This document shows positions 17,917 through 27,395 of a stretch of DNA of 64,000 nucleotides, piece by piece; within the stretch, counting starts at the first letter, position 1, and every line of letters begins with the position of its first letter. The stretch spans positions 1-64,000 of the forward strand of contig NZ_UPSE01000073.1 of the NCBI RefSeq assembly GCF_900573885.1. The letters run 5' to 3'. The translations under genes were made by a program, and so were the position numbers. The DNA is from Pseudomonas viridiflava (GTDB lineage: Bacteria > Pseudomonadota > Gammaproteobacteria > Pseudomonadales > Pseudomonadaceae). The notes below the pieces were generated by a model. It was not told where the DNA came from. It did not search any database and worked only from the letters and a program-made list of their open reading frames with translations.

Positions 17917-19185
17917 TTACAACAGCGACAACGGATAACTGACGAAAATACGGTTCTCGTCAAACTCGTTGGCGTTGAAGTCGCGGCGCATGGAAGAGTT
18001 GCGCCATTTGACGTTGAGGTTTTTGAACGTGCCGCTTTGCACGGTGTACGCCAGCTCGGACTCGCGACCCCATTCCTTGCCATCGGTTACCGTGCCGACA
18101 TGCACGTTGTCGCCGCTGATGTAGCGGTTCATCAGGGTCAGGCCGGGAACGCCGACGGCGGCGAAGTTGAAGTCATGCCGCACCTGCCAGGACTTTTCCT
18201 TGGCGTTGTCGTAGCTGGAGTTGTAGCTGTCGTTCGCCAGGGTGCCGCCGCTGGTGCCGTTTACGCGCATCCACAAATCGTCGCCGCTGACCTTTTGCAG
18301 ACCCACATAAAACGTGCTGCCGCCGTATTTGGCCGAGAGCAGGGCGAAGGCGGTTTTGTTGTCGAGATCGCCGGCCAGCTGGCTGCCGTCTTCCTTGCCG
18401 ATGAAGTAGCCCAGGTTGGCACCGAGGGTCACGTCGCCCAGTGGTTGGCTGTGCAGCACGTTGAAGTATTGCTGCTGGTAGATGTCTTCCAGCTCGGCAT
18501 ACCACACGCCCACGGTGGTGCGTTTTTCGTTGAACGAATATTCGCCGCCGGCAAAGTTGAAGCGGTCGGACAGGAAGGCGCCGCGCCCGTTCATGGACAT
18601 GTCTTCCATGCTCGCGTCGTTACGCGGGCTGTTCTGCCGGAATTGGCCACCGTACAAGGTCAGGCCGTCGATTTCCTGCGAGGTCACCTGGCCGCCGCGG
18701 AAGGTTTGCGGCAGGGAGCGGCCGTCGTCCGAGCGCAGAATCGGTAGCACCGGCATCCACTCGCCAACCTTCAATTCTGTCTTCGACAGCTTGGCTTTTG
18801 CCGCCACGCCCAAGCGCCCGAAATCGTCGGCCGGGCGACCATCACTGTGTACCGGCAGCAGCTGGGTGTTGGCAGTTCCCCGGCCGCCATCCAGTTTCAG
18901 CGAGTAAAGGCCGAGCACATCCACACCAAAGCCAACCGGGCCCGGGGTGTAGCCGGATTTCACATCGAGAATGAAGTTTTGCGTCCACTCTTCAGCCTTC
19001 GCCTGGGCGTTGTCAGGGTTGGTGAAGTTGCGGTTGAAGTAGGCGTTACGAAAATTCAGCGTGGCCTTGGTGTCGTCGATAAACCCTTCGGCCTGGCTCA
19101 CTTGAGTGAACCCGGCGACGGCCAGTGCGATCAGAGCAGGAGCGTGAACAGAGCGCAGCGCGCCCTTGGACGAGATGTGCAGCAT
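17917..19185 (-). CDS. OprD-family outer membrane porin
   Basis: This 422-residue protein has an N-terminal signal peptide with an AEG cleavage region (about residues 1-33). It then has the OprD-type start FIDDTKATLNFRNAYFNRNF and alternating aromatic/glycine beta strands, ending in hydrophobic residues (VSYPLSLL). OprD-family channels admit small carboxylates and aromatic acids. Its position beside quinate genes, and a shared promoter region carrying the two regulatory motifs, suggest it admits quinate, shikimate or protocatechuate. That substrate is inferred. An AAAAGGT ribosome site precedes the ATG. Confidence 0.9.
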   Translation of the reverse strand: MLHISSKGALRSVHAPALIALAVAGFTQVSQAEGFIDDTKATLNFRNAYFNRNFTNPDNAQAKAEEWTQNFILDVKSGYTPGPVGFGVDVLGLYSLKLDGGRGTANTQLLPVHSDGRPADDFGRLGVAAKAKLSKTELKVGEWMPVLPILRSDDGRSLPQTFRGGQVTSQEIDGLTLYGGQFRQNSPRNDASMEDMSMNGRGAFLSDRFNFAGGEYSFNEKRTTVGVWYAELEDIYQQQYFNVLHSQPLGDVTLGANLGYFIGKEDGSQLAGDLDNKTAFALLSAKYGGSTFYVGLQKVSGDDLWMRVNGTSGGTLANDSYNSSYDNAKEKSWQVRHDFNFAAVGVPGLTLMNRYISGDNVHVGTVTDGKEWGRESELAYTVQSGTFKNLNVKWRNSSMRRDFNANEFDENRIFVSYPLSLL

Positions 19186-19306
19186 CGAAGTAGACCTTTT
19201 TTGTATTTATCGGTCATCGCAGCGCCGGTCCGCTTGGCGGGGGCGTTCAATGTGCAGGCATAGTGGAAGGTGCCTGCGGGCGGTTCAATTCGCCAATGGC
19301 CATTTT

Positions 19307-19341
19307 GGGCGATTATCGAACAGTAATTAACCAGGTAGTAC
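19307..19341. promoter_or_regulatory. compound operator A (porin / DMT transporter promoter)
   Basis: A PcaR-like half palindrome (GGCGATTATCGAAC, to 19321) is followed by TTAACCAGGTAGTAC at 19327-19341, centres about 20 bp apart. The same pair of motifs occurs at 22088-22123 and, on the other strand, at 29346-29401. It lies between divergent genes and could control both. Confidence 0.65.
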
Positions 19342-19427
19342 ATTCGCAGCGGGTGTGATGGGCTTCTACAGTTCCAGCGGCCTGTAAGCTGTTTCGAAGA
19401 TGCACCGTACGTTCTTTTTGGAGCCCC

Positions 19428-20309
19428 ATGAGTTTGCTTAGCTCCCCGCTGACTACCGCGCAGCAGCCGTTTCGCGGCATTGCCCTGATTCTTCTGGCCA
19501 CGTTTCTGTTTGCCAGCCACGACGCGTTATCCAAATACCTGTCCGGCTTTTATCCGGTGGTGATGGTGGTGTGGGCGCGCTACGTGGTGCACACCCTGCT
19601 GATGGCTGGCATTTTCCTGCCGCAATCGGGCTTGCGCGTGCTGCGCAGCAAACGCCCCGGTTTGCAGGTGATTCGCGCATTGTGTTTGCTCGGCACCAGC
19701 CTGTTATTCACCACCGGCATCCGATACATACCGCTGGCGGAAGCCACGGCCGTCAACTTTCTCGCGCCGTTACTGGTGACCGCGTTGTCGGTGCCGTTGC
19801 TGGGCGAGCGGGTAACGCGTGGGCAGTGGGCGGCGGTGCTGGTGGGCTTCTCCGGCGTGCTGGTGATCGTGCATCCGGGCGGCGAACTGTTCACCCCCGC
19901 GGTGTTGCTGCCGTTCGGTTCGGCGCTGTGTTTTGGCGTGTACCAGATCCTCACGCGCATTCTCGCCAACTACGACAGCCCGACCACCAGCAACTTCTTC
20001 GCCGGCCTGTGCAATACCGTGCTGGTCAGCCTGCTGGTGCCGTTCTTCTGGCAAGTGCCGACCTGGGGCCACGCCCTGCTGATGATTGCCCTCGGCACCT
20101 GCGGAATGACGGCGCACCTGATGCTCACCCAGGCCTTCCGCTACGCCGCACCGGCCTTGCTGGCGCCGTTTGGCTATTGCCAGATCGTGTTCGCCGGGCT
20201 GCTGGGGTTTGTCGTGTTCAGCCATACGCCTTCATTCAGCGCCTTGCTCGGTATCGCCATTATTTGCCTGAGCGGGCTGGCGGCGGCGTGGTTGCAGAAG
20301 CGGCGGTAA
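19428..20309 (+). CDS. DMT-family (EamA) transporter
   Basis: This 293-residue protein has ten predicted membrane helices in two EamA halves. Such drug/metabolite transporters usually export amino acids, metabolites or drugs, and some import. It is divergent from the porin and shares its promoter region with the compound operator, which suggests co-regulation with quinate use. The substrate cannot be read from the sequence. GGAG lies before the ATG. Confidence 0.86.
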   Translation: MSLLSSPLTTAQQPFRGIALILLATFLFASHDALSKYLSGFYPVVMVVWARYVVHTLLMAGIFLPQSGLRVLRSKRPGLQVIRALCLLGTSLLFTTGIRYIPLAEATAVNFLAPLLVTALSVPLLGERVTRGQWAAVLVGFSGVLVIVHPGGELFTPAVLLPFGSALCFGVYQILTRILANYDSPTTSNFFAGLCNTVLVSLLVPFFWQVPTWGHALLMIALGTCGMTAHLMLTQAFRYAAPALLAPFGYCQIVFAGLLGFVVFSHTPSFSALLGIAIICLSGLAAAWLQKRR

Positions 20310-20317
20310 ATCAGTCG

Positions 20318-20350
20318 CGAAAAAAAAGGCCCCGTAGGGCCTTTTTTATT
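20318..20350. terminator. bidirectional terminator
   Basis: A-run, stem AAGGCCC / GGGCCTT and T-run make a symmetrical terminator between the convergent DMT and MFS genes. Confidence 0.88.
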
Positions 20351-20355
20351 GCCGG

Positions 20356-21708
20356 TTAGGCCGGCTTCACGTCCGGCACCTTTCTCGGCGCCATGAAATA
20401 CAGCCACAGTAAGGCCAGGAAGTACATGGTCGGGATCATGGTGAACAACACGGCGTAGTTGTTGTTTGTCACCGTCAGCACGTAGCCCACCAGCTGCGTC
20501 ATAAACATGCCGCCGACTGCGGCGCACATGCCGCCAAAGCCGAACACGGTGCTCATCATGTGCTTGGGCGTGAAGTCCATGACCAGGCTCCAGATATTGG
20601 CGGTCCAGGCCTGATGCGCGCCTACGCCGAGGGCGATGGCCAGCACCGCGATCCACAAGCCGCTGGCGTGGGCGGCGAAGATTACGGCCACGATGGCGCA
20701 GGCGCAGATCAGCATCGACAACAGCCGCGCCTTGATCGGGTTCATACCGCGGCCAATCAACCACGACGACAACACGCCGCCGCCAATGCTGCCGAAGTCG
20801 GCGGTCAGCCAGATAAGAATCAGCGGAATGCCCATCTGCGACACGCTGATGCCCAGGTTGTACTGCTGATTTAGAAACGGCGGCAGCCAGTACAGGTAAA
20901 ACCAGAACACCGGTGCCGTCATCGAGAAGGCCAGGGCGAATGCCCAGGTGCCGCGCATGCGCAGAATTTCACGCAGCGGAACCCGCGCCTGGGCCGGCTC
21001 GTCGGTGTGCTGAATGTAATCGAGCTCGCTCTGTTTCACGCTCGGGTGGTCTTCCGGGTTGAAGTATTTCAACCCCCAGAACACCAGCCAGATTGCCCCC
21101 AGCGCGGCCATGCACAGGAACACCGCTTGCCAGCCCCAGGCCACCAGAATCAGCGGCAGCAAGGCGGGCGTCAGCATGGCGCCGACGTTGGTGCCGGCGT
21201 TGAAAATGCCGGTGGCAACCGCGCGCTCGCCGGCCGGAAACCAGATGCGGGTGGTCTTTACGCAGGCCGGGTAATTCGCGGCTTCGGTGAGGCCAAGAAT
21301 AAAGCGGCAGACCATAAAGCCGACCGCCGACGTCGCCAGGCCATGGGCGCCGGTCGCCAGGCTCCAGAGCAGCACGGCCAGGAAGAACGCGCGTTTCACC
21401 CCGACGCGGTCGATAAACCGCCCTTGCAGTAAAAAGCCGACGGCGTAGCCGACCTGAAACCAGAAGTTGATGTTGGCGTAGTCCATCGCCGTCCAACTCA
21501 TTTTTTCCGCCAATACCGGCTGCATGACACCCAGCGCGGCGCGGTCGATGTAGTTCAGCGTGGTGGCGAAAAACACCAGGGCGAGCATGCCCCAGCGGGT
21601 TTTGCCGACGGCCATGGCGCCGCGAATCTTGTCGCCGATGCCGGCGTGGGGTGTGGTCGGCGCCGGGGAAGCGGTTGCGGCGACAGGGGTGCTGTGTGAC
21701 TGACTCAT
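20356..21708 (-). CDS. MFS permease of the anion:cation symporter family
   Basis: This protein of about 450 residues has 12 predicted membrane helices. It resembles the ACS family, whose members take up sugar acids and aromatic or tricarboxylic acids: RWGMLALVFFATTLNYIDRAALGVMQPVL forms helix 1 and LGLTEAANYPACVK forms the helix 4 region. It is divergent from quiC, with a compound operator in between, so quinate, shikimate or protocatechuate are plausible substrates. The ATG at 21708 is preferred; an in-frame ATG at 21726 would add six residues. Confidence 0.85.
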   Translation of the reverse strand: MSQSHSTPVAATASPAPTTPHAGIGDKIRGAMAVGKTRWGMLALVFFATTLNYIDRAALGVMQPVLAEKMSWTAMDYANINFWFQVGYAVGFLLQGRFIDRVGVKRAFFLAVLLWSLATGAHGLATSAVGFMVCRFILGLTEAANYPACVKTTRIWFPAGERAVATGIFNAGTNVGAMLTPALLPLILVAWGWQAVFLCMAALGAIWLVFWGLKYFNPEDHPSVKQSELDYIQHTDEPAQARVPLREILRMRGTWAFALAFSMTAPVFWFYLYWLPPFLNQQYNLGISVSQMGIPLILIWLTADFGSIGGGVLSSWLIGRGMNPIKARLLSMLICACAIVAVIFAAHASGLWIAVLAIALGVGAHQAWTANIWSLVMDFTPKHMMSTVFGFGGMCAAVGGMFMTQLVGYVLTVTNNNYAVLFTMIPTMYFLALLWLYFMAPRKVPDVKPA

Positions 21709-21726
21709 GGGGTGCCATCCGTTCAA

Positions 21727-22087
21727 AGACTGCGCGGTGCAGTCGAGACTTCGACTCAGGGCAGGCAGCGTGCGGTGCGCATCGGCTCATCGCAAGCGCG
21801 AGGCGGTGCAGCGTGCGGCGGTGTCTGCGGCTAGGGACGTTTGCCGGGTTTTCCGGTCAGCCTGATAACGGTGGCGGGGCGAGGGGAGCAGCGGTGGTGA
21901 ACATGTGAGGTACCCGTTTTCTTGAAGTTGTCAGGGTTTCGCGCCCGGAGTTTTTCTCAGCGCCAGTTGCACGCCAACGGCCGCCGGAAAACTGCATTGC
22001 AAGGCGAGGCGGCCGCTCAGTAAGTGCAACGTGGAAACGATGGTGGGCTATTGGCGAAAAAGACGTCAATTCGATAAACGGCCAACT
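21727..22087. other. intergenic between the MFS permease and operator B, no gene seen
   Basis: I see no convincing reading frame here. The stretch probably holds the leader and promoter of the MFS gene; no structure apart from the operator to its right stood out. Confidence 0.5.
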
Positions 22088-22123
22088 GGTCGATAATCGA
22101 ACACAAAACTAACCGGTTGGTAC
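22088..22123. promoter_or_regulatory. compound operator B (MFS permease / quiC promoter)
   Basis: GGTCGATAATCGAAC at 22088-22102 matches the PcaR-like box. CTAACCGGTTGGTAC at 22109-22123 contains the perfect core AACCGGTT. The centres are 21 bp apart, in the same order and orientation relative to the plus-strand gene as in operator A. The quiC start is about 115 bp downstream. Confidence 0.68.
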
Positions 22124-22237
22124 AAAGTCGCTTTGCGCCCGGCAGGTGATGGCGAATACTCCAAAACACCCTGATCCGTGTCGCGCGGCGGTGTTCTAAC
22201 GCTCGCGGCGCGCGCCAATAAAAACAGGAGCACCTGC

Positions 22238-24169
22238 ATGCAGCGTTCGATTGCCACCGTGTCCTTGAGCGGCACCCTGCCGGAAAAACTCGAAGCCATC
22301 GCCGCCGCCGGTTTCGACGGCGTGGAAATCTTCGAAAACGACTTGCTCTACTACGCCGGCAGCCCGCGCGAAATTCGCCAGATGTGCGCCGACCTCGGCA
22401 TCGCCATCACCCTGTTCCAGCCGTTCCGCGACTTCGAAGGCTGCCGCCGTGATCGGCTGGCGCGTAACCTCGACCGCGCCGAACGCAAATTCGATTTGAT
22501 GCAGGAGCTCGGCACCGACCTGGTGTTGGTGTGCAGCAACGTGGCCGCCGACTCCCTCGGCGATACGCAGATTCTGGTCGACGACCTGCGGCTGCTCGGC
22601 GAACGCGCCGGCGCCCGTGGCCTGCGTATTGGCTATGAAGCGTTGGCCTGGGGTCGCCATGTGAACACCTATCAGCAGGTGTGGAACATCGTGCGTCAGG
22701 CCGACCACAGCGCCGTCGGCGTGCTGCTCGACAGCTTCCATACGCTGTCGCTCAAAGGCGACCCGAGCGCCATTGCCGAGATTCCCGGCGAGAAGATTTT
22801 CTTCGTGCAAATGGCCGACGCGCCGATTCTGGCCATGGACGTGCTGGAGTGGAGCCGCCACTTCCGCTGCTTCCCCGGGCAGGGCGAATTCGACCTGGCG
22901 GGCTTTCTCGCGCCGATCATTCGCAGCGGTTACACGGGGCCGCTGTCGCTGGAGATTTTCAACGACGGTTTTCGCGCCGCGCCGCCTCGCGCCAACGCCG
23001 CCGATGGCTTGCGCTCGCTGCTCTACCTCGAAGAAAAAACCCGCAACCTGCTTGAGCGTCAGGCCGCCGATGGCACTGCGCCGGCCGTGCCGCCGGCCAG
23101 CCTCGACCAGTTGTTCTCGCCGCCGGCTGCAAGCCGCTACGACGGTGTCGAGTTCGTCGAATTTGCCGTGGATGGCGAGCAGGGCGTCAAGCTCGGTGGC
23201 TGGCTGGAGCGTCTGGGCTTCGCCCGTGCCGGGCAGCACCGCTCCAAAGACGTCAGCCTGCTGCGCCAGGGCGATATCAACATCGTGCTCAACGCCGAAC
23301 CCTATTCGTTTGCCCACAGCTTTTTCGAGGCCCACGGCCCGTCGCTGTGCGCCACCGCGTTGCGGGTCAAAGACAGCCACAGCGCCTTCGAGCGCGCCCG
23401 CGAATTCAAGGGCCAGCCGTACCGTGGCCTGGTCGGCCCCAATGAACGGGAAATTCCTTCGGTGCGCGCGCCCGACGGCAGCCTGATTTACCTTATCGAC
23501 GAGGCCGAAAGCGGGCAGACCATCTACGACAGCGACTTCGTGCTCAACGCCACTGTCCAGCCCAGCGGCAAGCTGCAGCGTATCGACCATATGGCCATGG
23601 CGCTGCCGGCCGAAAGCCTCGACAGCTGGGTGCTGTTTTACAAAGCGTTGTTTGACTTCGAAGCCGACGACGAGGTGGTGCTGCCCGACCCTTACGGTTT
23701 GGTGAAAAGCCGCGCGCTGCGCAGTCGTTGCAGTTCGGTGCGCTTGCCGCTGAATATTTCCGAGAACCGCAACACCGCGATCTCCCATGCGTTGTCCAGC
23801 TATCGGGGCTCGGGCGTGCACCACATCGCCTTTTCCTGCGAAGACTTGTTCGCGGAAATAAACCGCGCCAAGGATGCCGGTGTGCCGCTGCTGGATATTC
23901 CGCTGAACTACTACGACGACCTCGCCGCGCGGTTTGATTTCGACGACGAGTTTCTCAGCGAGCTGGCCTACTACAACGTGCTGTATGACCGTGACGCGCA
24001 AGGCGGCGAGCTCTTCCACGTGTACACCGAACCGTTCGAGGGGCGCTTTTTCTTCGAGCTGCTGCAACGCAAGAACGGTTACGTCGGTTACGGTGCGGCG
24101 AACGTGGCGGTGCGTCTGGCTGCCATGGCCAAAGTGCGCAGCGGCTCGGGTCGGCAAACACGGCTGTAA
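22238..24169 (+). CDS. quiC: dehydroshikimate dehydratase fused to an HPPD-like domain (QuiC1 type)
   Basis: This 643-residue protein has two parts. Residues 1 to about 275 form a xylose-isomerase-like TIM barrel, with likely metal ligands in GYEALAWG, LLDSFHT and LEIFND. Residues from about 300 on form a VOC fold resembling 4-hydroxyphenylpyruvate dioxygenase, with a His-His-Glu set in RIDHMAMA, VHHIAF and FFELLQR. This is the fused dehydroshikimate dehydratase described in P. putida; it turns 3-dehydroshikimate into protocatechuate. The start at 22238 has AGGAG upstream; the frame is open further upstream without a ribosome site. Product protocatechuate would feed the pca genes in this window. 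The role of the C-terminal domain is unsettled. Confidence 0.93.
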   Translation: MQRSIATVSLSGTLPEKLEAIAAAGFDGVEIFENDLLYYAGSPREIRQMCADLGIAITLFQPFRDFEGCRRDRLARNLDRAERKFDLMQELGTDLVLVCSNVAADSLGDTQILVDDLRLLGERAGARGLRIGYEALAWGRHVNTYQQVWNIVRQADHSAVGVLLDSFHTLSLKGDPSAIAEIPGEKIFFVQMADAPILAMDVLEWSRHFRCFPGQGEFDLAGFLAPIIRSGYTGPLSLEIFNDGFRAAPPRANAADGLRSLLYLEEKTRNLLERQAADGTAPAVPPASLDQLFSPPAASRYDGVEFVEFAVDGEQGVKLGGWLERLGFARAGQHRSKDVSLLRQGDINIVLNAEPYSFAHSFFEAHGPSLCATALRVKDSHSAFERAREFKGQPYRGLVGPNEREIPSVRAPDGSLIYLIDEAESGQTIYDSDFVLNATVQPSGKLQRIDHMAMALPAESLDSWVLFYKALFDFEADDEVVLPDPYGLVKSRALRSRCSSVRLPLNISENRNTAISHALSSYRGSGVHHIAFSCEDLFAEINRAKDAGVPLLDIPLNYYDDLAARFDFDDEFLSELAYYNVLYDRDAQGGELFHVYTEPFEGRFFFELLQRKNGYVGYGAANVAVRLAAMAKVRSGSGRQTRL

Positions 24170-24184
24170 CCTGGCGTCACCCTC

Positions 24185-24225
24185 AACAAGCCCGGCCGAA
24201 ATCTTCTCGGGACCGGGCTTTCTTC
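24185..24225 (+). terminator. probable terminator of quiC
   Basis: A stem AAGCCCGG / CCGGGCTT with a loop of about 17 bases and a short T-rich tail lies 16 bp after the quiC stop codon. The loop is long, so efficiency is uncertain. Confidence 0.65.
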
Positions 24226-24285
24226 GGCCTGCGGCCAAGACCATAATCGCCGCTACCGTTGCCGACTCCCGGCTGTGAGCCCTGT

Positions 24286-24954
24286 ATGACCATTACCCAA
24301 GAACTTCCCGAGGCGCCTGCTGAAGCGCCCCGCAAAAGTCGCAAGAACAATCCGGAAAAGACCCGCGAAAACATTCTGCAGGCGGCCATCATCGAGTTTG
24401 TGCAGCAGGGCCTTACCGGCGCCCGGGTAGACGCCATCGCCGAGCGCACGCACACCTCCAAGCGCATGATTTATTACTACTTCAACAGCAAAGAGCAGCT
24501 CTACGTTGAAGTGCTGGAAAAACTCTACGGCGACATCCGCCGCACCGAGGCCCAACTGCACCTGGCGGAACTGGAGCCCGTGGCGGCGATTCGGCGCTTG
24601 GTGGAATTCACCTTCGACCACCACGACCGCAACGTCGATTTCGTGCGCATCGTGTGCATCGAAAACATCCTCAATGGCGCCAACGTCAAACAGTCGCCGA
24701 CCATCCGCTCGCTGAGCCACACCGTGCTCAATCTGCTCGACGAAACCTTGCGCCGTGGCGAAGCAGCGGGCGTGTTTCGCAGCGGGCTGCAAGCGATCGA
24801 CCTGCATTTGCTGATCAGCTCGTTCTGCTTTTACCGCGTGTCCAACCGCAACACCTTTGGTGAGATTTTCCAGATCGATCTGCCGGACGAGCAGGTGAAA
24901 CAGCGGCACAAGGCGATGATTTGCGAATCGGTGATCGCCTATTTGCGGCAATAA
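24286..24954 (+). CDS. TetR-family regulator beside quiC
   Basis: This 222-residue protein has a basic N-terminal tail (RKSRKNNPEKTRENILQAA) and a TetR helix-turn-helix at about residues 30-75, with GARVDAIAERTHTSKRMIYYYF as its core. The C-terminal half is the ligand and dimer domain. It lies just after quiC and before the TRAP genes. I propose it is the local quinate/shikimate/dehydroshikimate-responsive repressor and binds the YTAACCRGKTRGTAC motifs of the three compound operators. That pairing is inferred. The start at 24286 (MTITQELPEAP) is preferred over 24259. No copy of the motif was seen before its own gene. Confidence 0.88.
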   Translation: MTITQELPEAPAEAPRKSRKNNPEKTRENILQAAIIEFVQQGLTGARVDAIAERTHTSKRMIYYYFNSKEQLYVEVLEKLYGDIRRTEAQLHLAELEPVAAIRRLVEFTFDHHDRNVDFVRIVCIENILNGANVKQSPTIRSLSHTVLNLLDETLRRGEAAGVFRSGLQAIDLHLLISSFCFYRVSNRNTFGEIFQIDLPDEQVKQRHKAMICESVIAYLRQ

Positions 24955-24988
24955 AAAAACGCCTCGGTCAGAGGCGTTTTTTTTGGGT
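24952..24988. terminator. bidirectional terminator
   Basis: AAAAAACGCCTC and GAGGCGTTTTTT form a perfect stem with a 5-base loop between the convergent TetR and TRAP genes. Confidence 0.92.
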
Positions 24989-25044
24989 TGGGTATCGGGT
25001 TCGTTGGGCTTCGCGTTGCTCAACCCAACGGGCACGCCACGCAA

Positions 25045-26061
25045 TCAATTACTGCCGCGCACTTTCTCCACAGCCTCATACATAGCCTTGACCAATGCCG
25101 GGTCCATGTCTTTGGAGAATTGCTCGATCACCGGTTTTACCTTTTCGCGAAAGCGCTCCATTTCGGCAGGGCTGATGGCGTTGGCTTGCATGTCTTTCGA
25201 CAGCTCGGTGTACGCCTCTTTCTGGGCGGTGGCGGTAATTTCCCGCTGATACACAGTCGCTTCCTTGGCCGCGTCGGTGATCACCGCTTGCTCCTCAGCG
25301 TTCAACTTGCCCCAGCTTTTGGCCCCCATCACAAACGACTGCGGGTTGTAGATGTGCTGGGTCACGCTCAGGTATTTCTGCACCTCGTTGAACTTGCTGC
25401 CCTTGATAACCGTGAAGGGGTTTTCCTGGCCGTCGACGGTCTTCTGTTCCAGGGCGGTGTACACCTCCGGGAAGGGCATTGGCACCGGGTTGGCGCCGAG
25501 GGCTTTGAAGGTTTCGAGGTAGATAGGCGACTGGATTACCCGCACTTTCAGGCCCGACATGTCTTCCCATTTGGTCACGGGCGCTTTGCTGTTGGTCAGG
25601 TTGCGGAAACCCAGGTCCCAGTAGCCGAGGCTACGCAGGCCTTTGCTGTCCAAACGCTTGGCCAGTTCCTGGCCCACTTCACCGTCGATCACCGCTTGCG
25701 CTTCCTGGGTGTTGTTGAACAGGAAGGGGAAGTCGAGCAGGGCGAATTCAGGCACCTGCGCGGCAAGAATGCCGGAGTTGAGCACGGTTAAATCGAGGGT
25801 CGAACCTTGCAGCGCCGACACGGTTTGCAGGTCGCCGCCCAGCACGCCGCCGGGGAACAAACGCACGGTCATTTTGCCGCCGCTTTTCTCTTTAACCAGG
25901 TCAGCAAACTTCTGCGCGCCCTGGCCTTGCGGGTGTTCTTTCACGTTTTGAAAAGCGAACCGCAACGTGTGTTCGCCGATTTCGGCCTGGGCCGTCAGGC
26001 CGTTGAGCAACAGGCCTGCGGCGCAGGCGGAGGTCAGTAAGGGTTTTAGCCATTTGTTCAT
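25045..26061 (-). CDS. TRAP transporter solute-binding protein (DctP family)
   Basis: This protein of about 338 residues has a signal peptide (MNKWLKPLLTSACAAGLLL, cleavage after AQA) and the DctP fold. The segment LGYWDLGFRNLTNSKAPV and the nearby conserved arginine that holds the ligand carboxylate are visible. It delivers an organic acid to the membrane subunits encoded next to it. Being in one operon with AroE-like and AroQ genes, it probably binds quinate or shikimate. The ATG at 26061 has GGAG nine bases upstream; a start at 26076 is in frame. Confidence 0.9.
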   Translation of the reverse strand: MNKWLKPLLTSACAAGLLLNGLTAQAEIGEHTLRFAFQNVKEHPQGQGAQKFADLVKEKSGGKMTVRLFPGGVLGGDLQTVSALQGSTLDLTVLNSGILAAQVPEFALLDFPFLFNNTQEAQAVIDGEVGQELAKRLDSKGLRSLGYWDLGFRNLTNSKAPVTKWEDMSGLKVRVIQSPIYLETFKALGANPVPMPFPEVYTALEQKTVDGQENPFTVIKGSKFNEVQKYLSVTQHIYNPQSFVMGAKSWGKLNAEEQAVITDAAKEATVYQREITATAQKEAYTELSKDMQANAISPAEMERFREKVKPVIEQFSKDMDPALVKAMYEAVEKVRGSN

Positions 26062-26114
26062 TTCAGTGCGCTCCATTTTGTTGTTGTTTGCGAGACATCA
26101 TTTACAGCCGCCGG

Positions 26115-27395
26115 CTAACCGGCGAAGAACTTCAGGGGTACCAGAACCAGTTCCGGGAACATCACCAGCAGCGCCAGCACCAGCAGTTGTGCCAGCAGAA
26201 ACGGCCAGATGCCCCGGGTGATTTCATCCAGCCGCAACTTGGCCACGCCACACACCACGTTGAGCACCGTGCCCACTGGCGGGGTAATCAGGCCGATGGA
26301 GGTGTTCACCAAGAACAGCACGCCGAAATACACCGGATCGATGCCAGCCTGCTTCACCACCGGCATCAGCACAGGGGTAAGAATCAGGATGGACGGCGTC
26401 ATGTCCATGACCATGCCGACCAGAATGATCAACACCATGATCATCAGCAGCAGCGTGGTCGGTGAATCCAGGAACGGTTGCAGCACATCGGTGAGCTGGC
26501 CGGGCAGATCGGCGATGGTTACCAGCCACGACGACACCATGGCAGCGGCTACCAGCAGCATCACCACCGAGGTGGTTTTCGCCGCCGACAGCACCACTTC
26601 ATACAGCTGGCTGAGCTTCAGTTCGCGGTAGATAAACAGCGAGACGAACAAGGCGTAAACCGCTGCCACCACCGCCGCTTCGGTGGGCGTGAAAATGCCG
26701 AACTTCAGACCAAAAATGATGATCAGCGGCAGGCCCAGCGCCCAGCTGCCGTCCAGCAAGGTTTTGAGAATTTCCGCACGGCTGGCCTTGGGCGGCGTGG
26801 CCACGTTTTCGCTGCGCGAGACGAACCACCACGCCACCGCCAGCGACGCGCCAAGCATGATGCCCGGCACAATGCCGGCCAGAAACAGCTTGGAAATCGA
26901 CACGCCAGAGGCCACGCCAAACACGATAAAACCGATGCTTGGCGGAATGATCGGCGCCAGGATGCCACCCGAGGCGATCAGGCCCGCCGCGCGTTCACGG
27001 TTGTGGCCGGCCTGCACCATCATCGGAATCAGCAGGGCGGCCAAAGCGGCTGCGTCTGCCACGGCCGAGCCGGACAACGAGGCCAGCAGGCACGAGGCAA
27101 TGATCGCCACGTAACCCAAGCCACCGCGCTTGTGGCCGACCATGGCCATGGCGATGTTGACGATGCGCCGCGACAGGCCGCCGGCATTCATCACCTCACC
27201 GGCGAGCATGAAAAACGGCACGGCGAGCAAGGGAAAACTGTCGGCGCCGTTGAGCAGGTTCTGGGCAATGATCTGCGCATCGAACAGGTCGAGTTGCCAC
27301 ATCAGCACCACGCTCACCAGCAGCAGAGCAAAGGCAATCGGAATACCCAGGGCCATGGTGCCCAGCAGGGTGCCGAGGAAGAGAATCAGCGTCAT
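26115..27395 (-). CDS. TRAP transporter large permease (DctM)
   Basis: This 426-residue protein has about 12 membrane helices of the DctM type, including ILAPIIPPSIGFIVFGVASG and LITPPVGTVLNVVCGVAKL near the substrate site. It is the sodium-coupled transport subunit. Its start overlaps the stop of the small subunit by 1 bp. The binding protein gene follows 53 bp later. Confidence 0.93.
   Translation of the reverse strand: MTLILFLGTLLGTMALGIPIAFALLLVSVVLMWQLDLFDAQIIAQNLLNGADSFPLLAVPFFMLAGEVMNAGGLSRRIVNIAMAMVGHKRGGLGYVAIIASCLLASLSGSAVADAAALAALLIPMMVQAGHNRERAAGLIASGGILAPIIPPSIGFIVFGVASGVSISKLFLAGIVPGIMLGASLAVAWWFVSRSENVATPPKASRAEILKTLLDGSWALGLPLIIIFGLKFGIFTPTEAAVVAAVYALFVSLFIYRELKLSQLYEVVLSAAKTTSVVMLLVAAAMVSSWLVTIADLPGQLTDVLQPFLDSPTTLLLMIMVLIILVGMVMDMTPSILILTPVLMPVVKQAGIDPVYFGVLFLVNTSIGLITPPVGTVLNVVCGVAKLRLDEITRGIWPFLLAQLLVLALLVMFPELVLVPLKFFAG

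Noticed and set aside
22196..24244. Minus-strand open frame of 682 codons over quiC
   Set aside because: It overlaps a clearly recognised enzyme over its whole length; its own content is low complexity and lacks motifs.
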